Shown here: positions 26,443 to 34,482 of the stretch, piece after piece | Layout: each line of letters opens with the position of its first letter | Numbering within the stretch: the stretch's first letter is position 1 | NCBI RefSeq assembly: GCF_003054555.1 | Contig: NZ_CP026304.1 | Coordinates: 7,812,001-7,876,000, forward strand | DNA length: 64,000 nucleotides | Direction of reading: 5' to 3' | Origin: Streptomyces lunaelactis | GTDB lineage: Bacteria > Actinomycetota > Actinomycetes > Streptomycetales > Streptomycetaceae | Translations under genes and position numbers: made by a program | Notes under the pieces: generated by a model | Database searches by the model: none | What the model was told of the DNA's origin: nothing | What the model saw: only the letters and a program-made list of their open reading frames with translations

Positions 26443-27183
26443 GTGTCCCGTTCTTACGTGGCGCGCACCGCGCGCCGTCTTTCCGTCGTCACCGCCGTCG
26501 TCCTGGCGGCCGCTGTCGGCATCGCCGCCCCGGCGTCGGCGCATGTGGAGGTCGAGGCCGAGGGCGCCCGTGCCCTCGCCGAGAACGTCACCCTCGACTT
26601 CACGGCGGAGTCGGAGTCACCCTCCGCGGGCATCACCAAGCTGGAAGTGATACTGCCCCAGGGCATCGTCCCGGCCGACGTCACGTACAAGGAAGGCCCC
26701 AAGGGCTGGACCTTCGCCGCCACGCAGCGGGGTTACGCCGTGTCGGGGCCGGCCGTCGCGGCCGGTGAGGGCGCCGCGTACGCCGTGACGGTCCGCCAGC
26801 TGCCGGACGCCAAGTCCCTGGCGTTCAAGACATTGCAGTCCTACAGCGACGGCCGTGTGGACCGCTGGATCGAGCTGGAGGAGGCTGAGGGCGACGGGCA
26901 CGGTCATGGCAACAGCGCCCCCGTCCTGGCGCTCAAGGCGGCGGCGCCCGGGGCCGTGCCGGTCAGCCCCGGCCCCACCGCCGAGCCCACGACCGCCGCT
27001 CCCTCCATCACCGCCCCCACTGCGCCGGCCGACGAAGCCAAGCCGTCGGCGAGCGACAGCGCGGCCGGGAAGAAGGACGACGGCATGTCCCCGGCCCTGC
27101 CCGTGGGGATCGCGGTCGCCGTCCTCGCACTGGGCGGCGGCGGGCTGTGGTGGTTCAAGCGACGTGGTGCAGCAGGCGCCTGA
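26443..27183 (+). CDS. ycnI: YcnI-family copper-binding exported protein, membrane anchored
   Basis: 246 aa from GTG 26443 (GGGAG upstream). A signal peptide at ~1-32 ends in APASA, so the mature protein would start His-Val, the N-terminal His used by YcnI to bind Cu(II). The YcnI/DUF1775 domain spans ~33-165 (TKLEVILPQGIVPADVTYKEG, RWIELEE), followed by GDGHGHGN, a Pro/Thr/Ala-rich stalk and a C-terminal membrane helix (ALPVGIAVAVLALGGGGLWW) with a KRR stop. It sits outside the membrane as a copper chaperone or sequestering protein. Confidence 0.88.
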   Translation: MSRSYVARTARRLSVVTAVVLAAAVGIAAPASAHVEVEAEGARALAENVTLDFTAESESPSAGITKLEVILPQGIVPADVTYKEGPKGWTFAATQRGYAVSGPAVAAGEGAAYAVTVRQLPDAKSLAFKTLQSYSDGRVDRWIELEEAEGDGHGHGNSAPVLALKAAAPGAVPVSPGPTAEPTTAAPSITAPTAPADEAKPSASDSAAGKKDDGMSPALPVGIAVAVLALGGGGLWWFKRRGAAGA

Positions 27184-27193
27184 CCAGTAGCGA

Positions 27194-27225
27194 CAGCCCC
27201 GGTCCCGCGCGAGGGGCCGGGGCTG
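27194..27225. terminator. Hairpin terminator between convergent genes
   Basis: CAGCCCCGGTCCC pairs with GGGGCCGGGGCTG (13 pairs with one G-T) around a 6-nt loop, 11 bp after the ycnI stop. It would also serve the small leftward gene ending at 27263. Confidence 0.7.
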
Positions 27226-27262
27226 CCGCTGCCGCTGGGCTCAGCACTGCACTGCACCGCGC

Positions 27263-27361
27263 TCAGAACTGGGTGATGAGCCAGGTCCCGCCGACCAGCG
27301 CGAGGGCAACCGCTACGAGCAGGGCGGCACTGAACACCGCTCGACGGGCCCAAGGACTCAT
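27263..27361 (-). CDS. Very small single-span membrane protein
   Basis: 32 aa, too short for routine gene callers. ATG 27361 follows GAGGGGTGGACGCC. MSPWARRAVFSAALLVAVAL is followed by ALVGGTWLITQF: a short basic N-terminus, one hydrophobic helix and a polar end, giving an inside-positive single-span protein. Codon use is typical of the genome. The gene lies between a terminator and the divergent kinase gene. Function unknown. Confidence 0.55.
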   Translation of the reverse strand: MSPWARRAVFSAALLVAVALALVGGTWLITQF

Positions 27362-27558
27362 GGCGTCCACCCCTCAGCCGGATCAGTCGGACCAGTCGGA
27401 CACGGCGGTCGCCGGAGCGGCGCCTGTCTCCCTCCAGTACAGCTCGATTCGCACAGCGGGGCGCGCCCCTGCGCGGGTCCGCCGACAGCCCGACGTGTCG
27501 TGCGGGGTGAGGCGGCGTGCGAGGATGTGGCCGCCCGAACTGCCGTTGGAGGGTCGCA

Positions 27559-29112
27559 GTGCAGCCCCTGTCACCTGAGGATCCACGCGAGGTGGGCGCC
27601 TTCCGTCTGCTGTTCGTACTCGGCGAGGGTGGCATGGGCCGCGTGTACCTGGCCAGGTCGCCGGGCGGGCGCACAGTGGCGCTGAAGCGGGTGCGCGCGG
27701 GCATGGCGGGCGCCGCCGGGTTCCGGGCGCGCTTCGCCCGGGAAGTGCGCGCCTGCCAGTCGGTGTCGGGCCGCGGCACCGCCCCGGTGGTGGCGGCAGA
27801 GCCGCACGCAGCGGTGCCGTGGCTGGCCACCGCGTACGTGCCGGGCCCTTCGCTGGCCGAGGCCGTCCACGAGTACGGACCGCTGGACGGGCCCACCCTG
27901 TGGCGGCTGCTCGGCGGCCTGGGCGAGGCGCTGACCGCCGTGCACCGAGCGGGTCTCGTGCACCGGGACCTCAAGCCGTCCAACGTCCTCCTCGCGCTCG
28001 ACGGTCCCCGTCTCATCGACTTCGGCATCGCACGCGCGGCCGACGACATCGGTCTCACGGGCACGGGCCTGGTCGTCGGCTCGCCCGGCTTCATGTCCCC
28101 CGAGCAGGTCGCGGGCAAGGAGGTGGACGAGCGCAGTGATGTCTTCGCGCTCGGCGTCCTCCTCGCGTACGCGGCCACGGGGCGCAACCCCTTCGGCTCC
28201 GCCGCGGGACCCGAACTCGGCTACCGCCTCGTCCACCACGAGCCCGATCTGACCGCCCTGCCGGAGGCTTTCGCGGAGGCGATACGGGACTGTTTCGCGA
28301 AGGACCCGGCGCAGCGGCCGTCTCCCGCGGAGCTCGTCGCGCGGGCCGGGGCGCACGCCGCCGCAGGTCCCGACTGGCTGCCGGCGCCATTGACCGCGGC
28401 GGTGGCCCGCCAGGCCGCATGGGTACTGGACCTGGAGTCGCGCCAGGAGTTCGGCCCGCCGCCGACGCCGTTCGGATCACAGCCGCACCCCGGGCAGCCG
28501 GTGCCGCAGAGCCAGTTGCCTCCGGCGCCGTACCAGCCCGCCGCCCCGCAGAGCCGCCGCCCCGCCCCGCCGCTCACCGGCATCGCCTGGGCGACTCGTG
28601 GGCCGCTGGGCAGACCGCTCCTCGGCCTCGTCGCGCTCGTGCCGCTTTTCGTGATGGCGGCGGGCCGTGACGCCGTCGACGCCCAGCTGCGCAGTCCCGA
28701 CCCGGACCTGACCCCGGCCAGCCCCGGCTGGGAGTCCTATCAGTGGGCCCTCGACACCACCTGGCACTTCTCTCTCATCGGGCCGCTTCTCATCGCCGCC
28801 GTCACCCTGCATGTCCTGCGCCGCAGGCTGGCGGCCCGGTCCACGGCGGCGGTACGCAGATGGGCCGGCACCTCGGTCGCCTACTGGCTGCTGCTCTCGC
28901 TCACCGTGCTGGTGTCCGCGGGCTGGCTGCGTTCCGCCCTGTGGGCGGTGGACGGCAGCAACAAGCCACCGGCGCTCGAGCTGACCCTCGGCTTCGGTCT
29001 GCTCCCGCTGGCCCTGCTGGTGCCGGTGGCGCTCGTCGTGATCGTCCTTGCGGTGGTACGGGCCTTCCGGTTCCGGCAGCGCATCCCCGGCCGTCGGCCT
29101 ACGGGGTGTTGA
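27559..29112 (+). CDS. Membrane-associated Ser/Thr protein kinase (Hanks/PknB type)
   Basis: 517 aa from GTG 27559, placed by GGAGGGTCGCA and by the family start QPLSPEDP. The kinase domain covers ~10-265: glycine loop LGEGGMGRVYLA, VALKRV (Lys), HRDLKPSNVLL (catalytic Asp), DFGIA, and SPEQVAGKEVDERSDVFALG. A Pro/Gln-rich linker follows (~300-350). Four hydrophobic segments replace the usual extracellular sensor (GRPLLGLVALVPLFVMAAG, FSLIGPLLIAAVTLHVL, YWLLLSLTVLVSAGW, LLPLALLVPVALVVIVLAVV). The stop overlaps the convergent beta-lactamase-like gene by 14 bp. Confidence 0.9.
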   Translation: MQPLSPEDPREVGAFRLLFVLGEGGMGRVYLARSPGGRTVALKRVRAGMAGAAGFRARFAREVRACQSVSGRGTAPVVAAEPHAAVPWLATAYVPGPSLAEAVHEYGPLDGPTLWRLLGGLGEALTAVHRAGLVHRDLKPSNVLLALDGPRLIDFGIARAADDIGLTGTGLVVGSPGFMSPEQVAGKEVDERSDVFALGVLLAYAATGRNPFGSAAGPELGYRLVHHEPDLTALPEAFAEAIRDCFAKDPAQRPSPAELVARAGAHAAAGPDWLPAPLTAAVARQAAWVLDLESRQEFGPPPTPFGSQPHPGQPVPQSQLPPAPYQPAAPQSRRPAPPLTGIAWATRGPLGRPLLGLVALVPLFVMAAGRDAVDAQLRSPDPDLTPASPGWESYQWALDTTWHFSLIGPLLIAAVTLHVLRRRLAARSTAAVRRWAGTSVAYWLLLSLTVLVSAGWLRSALWAVDGSNKPPALELTLGFGLLPLALLVPVALVVIVLAVVRAFRFRQRIPGRRPTGC

Positions 29113-30016
29113 CGAGGGCCTTCACCGCCGTCGTCGCGACCTGCTCCACCAGGTTGATGCCGGCCTGCTGCGACGACTGCCCGTCGGACAGGACCGCGAC
29201 GAGCAGGGTGTGGCCTTCGTACGTGATACGCCCGATGCTGTTGACGTCCCACAGTCCCGTCGCCGTGCGCGGCAGCCAGCCGTTCTTCAGCGCCACGGCG
29301 CTCTCGGCCCCCGCAGCGGCGGATATGCCCCACCGCTGGCCCGCCACGACATCCGTCATCAGCGATTGCACATAGTCGCGCGAGCGGGAGGTGAGCAGTG
29401 ACTCGCCGCCGAAGACTGCTTCCAGGAGGACCAGTTGGTCGGTGGCCGTGGTCTGGGTCAGGCCCCAGTGCCCGCTCCCACCCGCGACGGTCGCCGTCAG
29501 GCCGAGGCGTTCGTTCGCGGCGTCGAGGCCCTGGGCGCCCCCGATGGTCTGCCAGAGCGCGTCCGCCGCCGCGTTGTCACTGCTGCGGATCATCACGGAG
29601 GCCAGCCGCTTGTGCTCTGCGGTGAGCGACGTTCCGCGATCCTGGGCCTGAAGCAGGAGGGCGGCAAGGATGTCGACCTTGACGATGCTCGCGGTGTCAT
29701 AGCCACCCGCGTCCGCGCCGTATACGACGGAGTCCTGGCCGTCGAGATCCTCGACGGCGATCGTGTAGCTGCCGGAGCCGTCGGGCAACGCCTCCAAGGC
29801 CTTGACCACTGTGTCGCCGGTGTCCATCGGCGAGGGCGCGGCAGACGGCGACGACGGGGACGGTGAGGGCACGGCCCGGCTGAAAGCCGAGGCGAGAGGC
29901 GGCTTGCCGGAGTCCTCGGCCGCGACGGCTTCCTTGCCCGTGACCTGGCACGAGACAGTGCTGGTGAGGGCGAGTACGGCCATGACCGATGGCAGCAGGC
30001 GGCGAATTCTGGACAT
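29099..30016 (-). CDS. Class A beta-lactamase-fold lipoprotein (serine hydrolase)
   Basis: 305 aa. The N-terminal signal ends in a possible lipobox LTSTVSC, then a Ser/Pro-rich spacer (~45-65). The transpeptidase-like domain shows SIVK (S-x-x-K, nucleophile region TASIVKVDIL) and SDN (IRSSDNAAAD). At the third box KNG occurs in place of KTG (VALKNGWLP). No obvious Glu166 motif was found, so this is more likely a penicillin-binding or unknown serine hydrolase of the PF13354 group than an antibiotic-hydrolysing enzyme. It is attached outside the membrane. A second, more typical enzyme is at 53222-54136. Confidence 0.8.
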   Translation of the reverse strand: MSRIRRLLPSVMAVLALTSTVSCQVTGKEAVAAEDSGKPPLASAFSRAVPSPSPSSPSAAPSPMDTGDTVVKALEALPDGSGSYTIAVEDLDGQDSVVYGADAGGYDTASIVKVDILAALLLQAQDRGTSLTAEHKRLASVMIRSSDNAAADALWQTIGGAQGLDAANERLGLTATVAGGSGHWGLTQTTATDQLVLLEAVFGGESLLTSRSRDYVQSLMTDVVAGQRWGISAAAGAESAVALKNGWLPRTATGLWDVNSIGRITYEGHTLLVAVLSDGQSSQQAGINLVEQVATTAVKALVNTP

Positions 30017-30160
30017 GCGGCGGACGCTAGGGGGCGCGGATCACAGCGCCATGAAAACCGCATCAACGCTTGCTGAGAGAGGCACCCCCACAACCCGGAG
30101 GTGTGGGCCGACGCTTACGTGAGGGGAACGGGGGGAACACTGTCCCGCTGGACGACACGA

Positions 30161-30188
30161 GCCCGGTCACGCGAGTGCGCGACCGGGC
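30161..30188. terminator. Possible terminator downstream of the lysyl oxidase gene
   Basis: GCCCGGTC (30161-30168) pairs with GACCGGGC (30181-30188); an inner GCG/CGC adds three pairs after a two-base bulge. It lies 34 bp beyond the leftward stop at 30222. Confidence 0.45.
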
Positions 30189-30221
30189 CCGGGCCTTCGG
30201 GTCACCCCGACAGGAGGAATG

Positions 30222-31901
30222 TCAGGGGGCGTTGATCAGGTCATGGGCAGGGACGGTCACCTTACGGGCGCCCTTCGTGCCGCTCAGGACGACCTTACGA
30301 AGCGCCACGTTGTTGTTCAGGTTGGTCTCGTGGAGCCGCTTCTCGGGGTTGGCGATCACCTGGATGTAGTAGGTGCCGTTCGGCAGATCGGTCACGTCGA
30401 AGGACTGGCCGGGACGGTACTGGGTGTACGTGTCGCCGGAGCCGACATCGAGCACTTCCCGTACGGAGAGTGAGCTCTGCTGGCCGCAGGCGGTGGACAG
30501 ATCGGTGTTGTTCGGGTGCCAGTTGGCGTTCTTCACCGTGTAGTCGATGGCGTCGGTGTTCGCGAGGCAGAAGGCTTCCTTGCCGCTGCGCACGATCTCC
30601 TTCTGGTTGGCGCGGAGCAGCCGGTAGCTGGCGAAGTCGGTGAAGTGCCAGTGCTCGTGACCCACCCGCGGGTCCCACTCCATGGTGCCGGTGGGCGAGT
30701 AGCCGACCTGCTTCCCTTTGGCGTCGTAGAAGTACTGATAGGCATCCATCAGGTCCTTGCCCGGGCTGCGGAAGCCGTCCACGACCAGCGGCGCGGGGCC
30801 CGCGTTCCACACGTTGGCGCTGAAGACCATGTAGTCCTTGCCGGGGACGTCTCCGTCCTCTCCGTCAGAGATGCCGATGTCCCAGGCCGGCAGTGAGCGA
30901 AGGTCGGGCTTGGGGACGTTCGGCACGCTCGCCCGGCCGGCGGGGCGCTTCGCGTTGGGCTTGAGCGCGGGCGCGATCCGGGAGCCGTCGGTGTGGCCGG
31001 GACCGTCGCCCAGGTGCGCCGTGCGGCCGGCCTTGAGCGCGTACGGAAGTGCGGGCGGCGCGGGGGCGTCGGCGCCGCGGCCCTCGTGATAGGCGTGCCC
31101 CGTCGCCTGCCCGGGTGCCCCCGCTCCATGGCCGGAGTGTCCGGACGCCATGGAACCGTGCGAGCCGTGGGCCGATGCGCGCGCACCTTCGCCCTCCGGC
31201 TCGCGTTCGCGTACGGACACCTTGAGTGTCTTCGGCTCGTTCGGCAGATTGAACAGGTCGCGGTATCGCTTGGTCACGGACACCTTGGCGGTGTACTCCC
31301 CGGCCGGAACGTCGACCGGGTTCGAGTAGTAGCCCGCGTAGGTGTTGGACGCCCAGCCGTTCTCCACGCCCCACACCGAGCCGAGTGTGAAGGGGTTCGT
31401 GGGACAGCTCTCGGGATACTTGGACTTGGCCGGGGCGTCGGGGCGGACGCGTCCGGACGCGTTGTTCGGACAGAACGTCTCCGTCCGGTTCACCACTCGC
31501 TTGCCGCTCGCGTCGGTGAGCGTGATCTGGATGAAGCCGGACAGGCCGGAGAAGTCTTTCACCAGACCGGCCGGAAGAGTTCGGGTCCGGGTCTTCTTGC
31601 CTTCGCGGATGATCTGCTTGGCGACAACGGGGTCCTTGTAGGACTTGCGCGTCACGTTGAACTCGAGGGGGCCGCCCTCGGCGGTGACATACGTACCAAG
31701 GTCCAGGTAGACCCCCGATTCGCCTTCGCCTTCCCACCGGTCGAGCGTCACCGCATTGGAGGCGGCTATCAGACGGAGCTTGGGAGAGGACTCCGCCTTT
31801 CCTTCGACGGGCGCGGCACCGGCCACACCGGCGATCACGGTGAATGCCGCGGAGGCGGCGAGCGCCGAACGCCATAGACGATTGCGGTGATGTCTTGTCA
31901 T
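30222..31901 (-). CDS. Secreted lysyl oxidase-family protein
   Basis: 559 aa. ATG 31901 follows GAGGAAC; a signal peptide spans residues 1-30 (WRSALAASAAFTVIAGVAGA). The N-terminal half (~35-245) is a streptomycete extension with no named fold. A His/Gly-rich linker follows (~250-290, HGSHGSMASGHSGHGAG). The lysyl-oxidase domain (~340-545) includes the copper-site motif GHEHWHFTDFASYRL and the quinone-type Tyr region. The family oxidises lysine epsilon-amines using Cu(II) and a self-derived quinone; bacterial members are extracellular. The His-rich linker may capture copper. It shares the neighbourhood with YcnI. Confidence 0.85.
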   Translation of the reverse strand: MTRHHRNRLWRSALAASAAFTVIAGVAGAAPVEGKAESSPKLRLIAASNAVTLDRWEGEGESGVYLDLGTYVTAEGGPLEFNVTRKSYKDPVVAKQIIREGKKTRTRTLPAGLVKDFSGLSGFIQITLTDASGKRVVNRTETFCPNNASGRVRPDAPAKSKYPESCPTNPFTLGSVWGVENGWASNTYAGYYSNPVDVPAGEYTAKVSVTKRYRDLFNLPNEPKTLKVSVREREPEGEGARASAHGSHGSMASGHSGHGAGAPGQATGHAYHEGRGADAPAPPALPYALKAGRTAHLGDGPGHTDGSRIAPALKPNAKRPAGRASVPNVPKPDLRSLPAWDIGISDGEDGDVPGKDYMVFSANVWNAGPAPLVVDGFRSPGKDLMDAYQYFYDAKGKQVGYSPTGTMEWDPRVGHEHWHFTDFASYRLLRANQKEIVRSGKEAFCLANTDAIDYTVKNANWHPNNTDLSTACGQQSSLSVREVLDVGSGDTYTQYRPGQSFDVTDLPNGTYYIQVIANPEKRLHETNLNNNVALRKVVLSGTKGARKVTVPAHDLINAP

Positions 31902-32364
31902 CAGTTCCTCGTTCGCGAGTGCCACTGGGACATGAGGGTGAACAGGCGGCGCACGGGCGGATCCTCGGCCGGAATCGACCGACAGTTCTGAATGGAATCG
32001 TGGCCGGCCTGTGAGATCTGGTGACGCCACGACGGGTTGCCTGCCGACTCGCAAGTGCCTGATTGTTGTCCGGAAATGGATCGCGGATCGCTGATCAAGC
32101 CGTCCTGTCGACATCTCCGTCCCTGGACCGCTCGGCCGTGGTATGCCGCTGAATCGACCGCTGTGACCGGAACGGCACGGCCGAGGCAGTGGCCACGAGC
32201 GGCCTGCGGCTACTGGATGTTCAGCCGGACTGCTGGCCGGAGGAGGGCGGCCGGACGAAGGTCACCGGGCGAAGGTGACCGGGCGAAGGTGACCGGGCGA
32301 AGGTGACCGGCGAAAGCGGGCACGTCGGCTGTCGGAGTCCAGGCGCTGGAACGGACCGCCGAAC
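31902..32364. other. Intergenic region with a minisatellite
   Basis: 463 bp between the lysyl oxidase start and the sixA stop. No supported gene. It holds the promoter side of the lysyl oxidase gene and a 14-bp tandem repeat at 32253-32308. Confidence 0.5.
32253..32308. repeat. Four tandem copies of a 14-bp unit
   Basis: Three exact copies of GGGCGAAGGTGACC start at 32267, 32281 and 32295. A first variant copy at 32253 reads GGACGAAGGTCACC, and a partial fifth copy follows at 32309. The unit length is not a multiple of three and no frame uses it. The GGTGACC/GGTCACC cores give local dyads. Confidence 0.9.
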
Positions 32365-32886
32365 TCACTTCTTGTGTCCGCGCGGGACGGCCAGGTCGGT
32401 CAGCAAGGCGGTGCCCGGTGCGAGGGCGGACCATGTACCGCGCCACGTCAGAACGGCGACGGCAGAGGTCGGGAACTTGGTCCGTGTGCGCTGCAGAGCG
32501 TCGCCGAGCGTCTCGCCGGCGAGCAGCAGGATCAGATCCTGCAGACCCGGGTTGTGTCCGATCAGCAGCAACGTCTCCATCTCGACGGGCACTTCATGTA
32601 CGGCGTCGATCAGTTGCTGCTCGTCCGCGGCGTAGACGCGCCGCTCGAACCGGACCGGTGGGATGCTGCCCAGTTCCGCGGCGGCCAGCTCCCAGGTCTG
32701 GCGAGCGCGGCGGGCGGTGGAGCAGAGGACGAGATCGGGCAGGCAGTCGGCCGTCGCCAGCCAGCGGCCGACGGCGGGGGCATCACGCAGGCCGCGCGGA
32801 CCGAGGGGGCGGGCGTGGTCGGCGACGCCCTCGGGCCAGGCAGACTTGGCGTGCCGCAGGACGACCAGCCGCCGCAGCGGGCTCAT
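32365..32886 (-). CDS. sixA: SixA-type phosphohistidine phosphatase
   Basis: 173 aa from ATG 32886. The histidine-phosphatase fold has the nucleophile motif LRHAKSAW near residue 10, STARRARQTWELA near 60 and the second catalytic His in LIGHNPGLQDLILLLAG near 115. SixA proteins remove phosphate from protein histidines; no specific partner is visible. The ATG overlaps an in-frame upstream TGA (ATGA), hinting at a coupled upstream gene that I could not identify. Confidence 0.85.
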   Translation of the reverse strand: MSPLRRLVVLRHAKSAWPEGVADHARPLGPRGLRDAPAVGRWLATADCLPDLVLCSTARRARQTWELAAAELGSIPPVRFERRVYAADEQQLIDAVHEVPVEMETLLLIGHNPGLQDLILLLAGETLGDALQRTRTKFPTSAVAVLTWRGTWSALAPGTALLTDLAVPRGHKK

Positions 32887-33275
32887 GCCGGTGCTCCGAG
32901 CGGGCGCGGATGACCGATCTCGGGGGCGAGCTCCGGGCCTCGGATGCGGTCCGGGCCGGCGAAGCACTCGGCTCCGGCCGGCGCGCCCGTGGCCGTCCCG
33001 CAGGGGAGGCCACGCTGTCGGCCGGAGGACGGCACATGGGCGCAGATCCGCGGCCGACGGCGGCCTGCCAGTTCGTCAACGATACGCAGCACATCATGGA
33101 GCCTAAGCGGTGTCGGGGAAGTCCGGGTGGTTGAAGGTGGGCCCGCGACGCCGCCCGGACTTCCCCGGGGCCGCTCAGGGCCGCCGGGCCCGCCCCGCAT
33201 CAGGCGACCGGCTGCCGGCGTGGGCTGGTCCGTCAACGGGTGCGCTGATCCGGGGCGCTCGACCGTGAGCCGGTC
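32887..33275. other. Gap between sixA and an amidohydrolase fragment
   Basis: 389 bp. A leftward frame ends at 32883, overlapping the sixA start as ATGA, and includes LHDVLRIVDELAGRRRPRI. It could be translated from a GTG near 33090 but resembles nothing I can name. Otherwise nothing is supported here. Confidence 0.3.
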
Positions 33276-33800
33276 TCACGTCACCGGCGTGCAACCGCAG
33301 GCGCCGTGACGGCCGCCGTGCACCCGAGTCAGTGACGCGGGCCGCGTCGGCGTGGCGGTCGGTGTCGGCAGTGTCTTCGCCACCGCGGAGTCCAGCTCGT
33401 GGACCACCTCTCCGCCGACCAGCGTCAGCCGTACGCGGGTGTCGCTGAGCTCTTTCACCGGCACCCGGGTGACATCGCGGTCGAGGACCACCAGGTCGGC
33501 GGCCTTCCCGGGCGTCAGGGTTCCGGTGCGTCCTTCCAGTCGCAGTTGATACGCGGAGCCCGCCGTGTGCATCCGCAGCGCCGTCGACCGGTCGAGTCCC
33601 TCCAACTCCGGGTACAGCGCGCCTTGTTCGGCCACCTCGCCCTCGCGGTCGATCGCGGTGCGGATCTGGTTCCAGGGGCCGAGCGGATCCACCGGCCAGT
33701 CCGAACCGCCCGACAGCACCGCTCCGTACCGCTGCAGGCTGCGCGCCGGGTAGAGCAGCCGGTGGCGGTCCGCACCGATGTACGGCAGCAGCGCATCCAT
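33276..33800 (-). pseudogene. C-terminal fragment of a YtcJ-type amidohydrolase
   Basis: About 174 codons from ATG 33800 match only the last third of ~540-aa amidohydrolase_3 proteins: the metal-site region AVLSGGSDWPVDPLGPWNQI, then LRMHTAGSAYQLRLEG, TGTLTPGKAADLVVLDRD, and a C-terminal beta-sandwich (VRLTLVGGEVV). The HxH metal motif and most of the TIM barrel are absent. At ~33800-33830 the sequence changes abruptly into a LacI-family regulator on the other strand, so this is a rearrangement junction. Confidence 0.75.
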
Positions 33801-33826
33801 CACCGGACGAGACGGTCTGGCGGTCG

Positions 33827-34439
33827 ATGGCGGTGGCCGGAGTCCTGGTCCTGGACAGCCCGGCCGGCGATCCCGTCGTACGCGTCCTGCGCGCCCGCGG
33901 CCTGGGTCGACAACGATCACCGCGCCACAACGCGCCAGGTCCTCGACCATCTTGCGGACCAAGGCGCACGCCGCATCGCCCTGATGGCCGGTCCCGGCGA
34001 CGAGCACTACACCCGCAGCTGTCTGGCGGCCTACCTGCGCTGGTGCACCGAACACGACAGCGAACCGTGCACGATCCCGCTGACGGCGGAAGACGAGGAG
34101 GGCCGCCTCCTCGACCCGCTGCTGTCCGGCCCGCGGCGCCCCGACGGGATCTACGGCATCTACGATCCGTGCGGCCGCCAGGTACTGGCATCGGCCGCCC
34201 GCTGCGGAAGCCGTGTGCCCGACGATCTGCTGGTGGTGTGCGCGAGCGAGGACCCGGCCTATGCCGTCGCCGAACCGCCGCTGTCCACCGTGTCGCTGGC
34301 CCCGAAGGACACGGTGGCGCTGGCGGTCTCGGCGCTGGTCGACCTCATCGAGCGGCCGCAGCACAGGCCGGAGCCGGTGATCGTGCCCGCTCGCCTGCAG
34401 ATACGGGCCTCGTCGACGCGGATGCCGGTTCAGGGCTGA
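33827..34439 (+). pseudogene. LacI-family regulator, sensor-domain fragment with frameshift
   Basis: The first part (MAVAGVLVLDSPAGDPVVRV) and the rest (WVDNDHRATTRQVLDHLADQ, then GARRIALMAGPGDEHYT, RRPDGIYGIYD, VPDDLLVVCASEDP, PPLSTVSLAPKDTVALAV) are in different frames. A short deletion near 33900 separates them. The DNA-binding helix-turn-helix and the first ~100 residues are missing, cut at the junction with the amidohydrolase fragment. It cannot act as a repressor. Confidence 0.75.
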
Positions 34440-34482
34440 CGGTCGTGGCGCGTTGGACGTGCGACCGGTGGACGCGCGGCTG

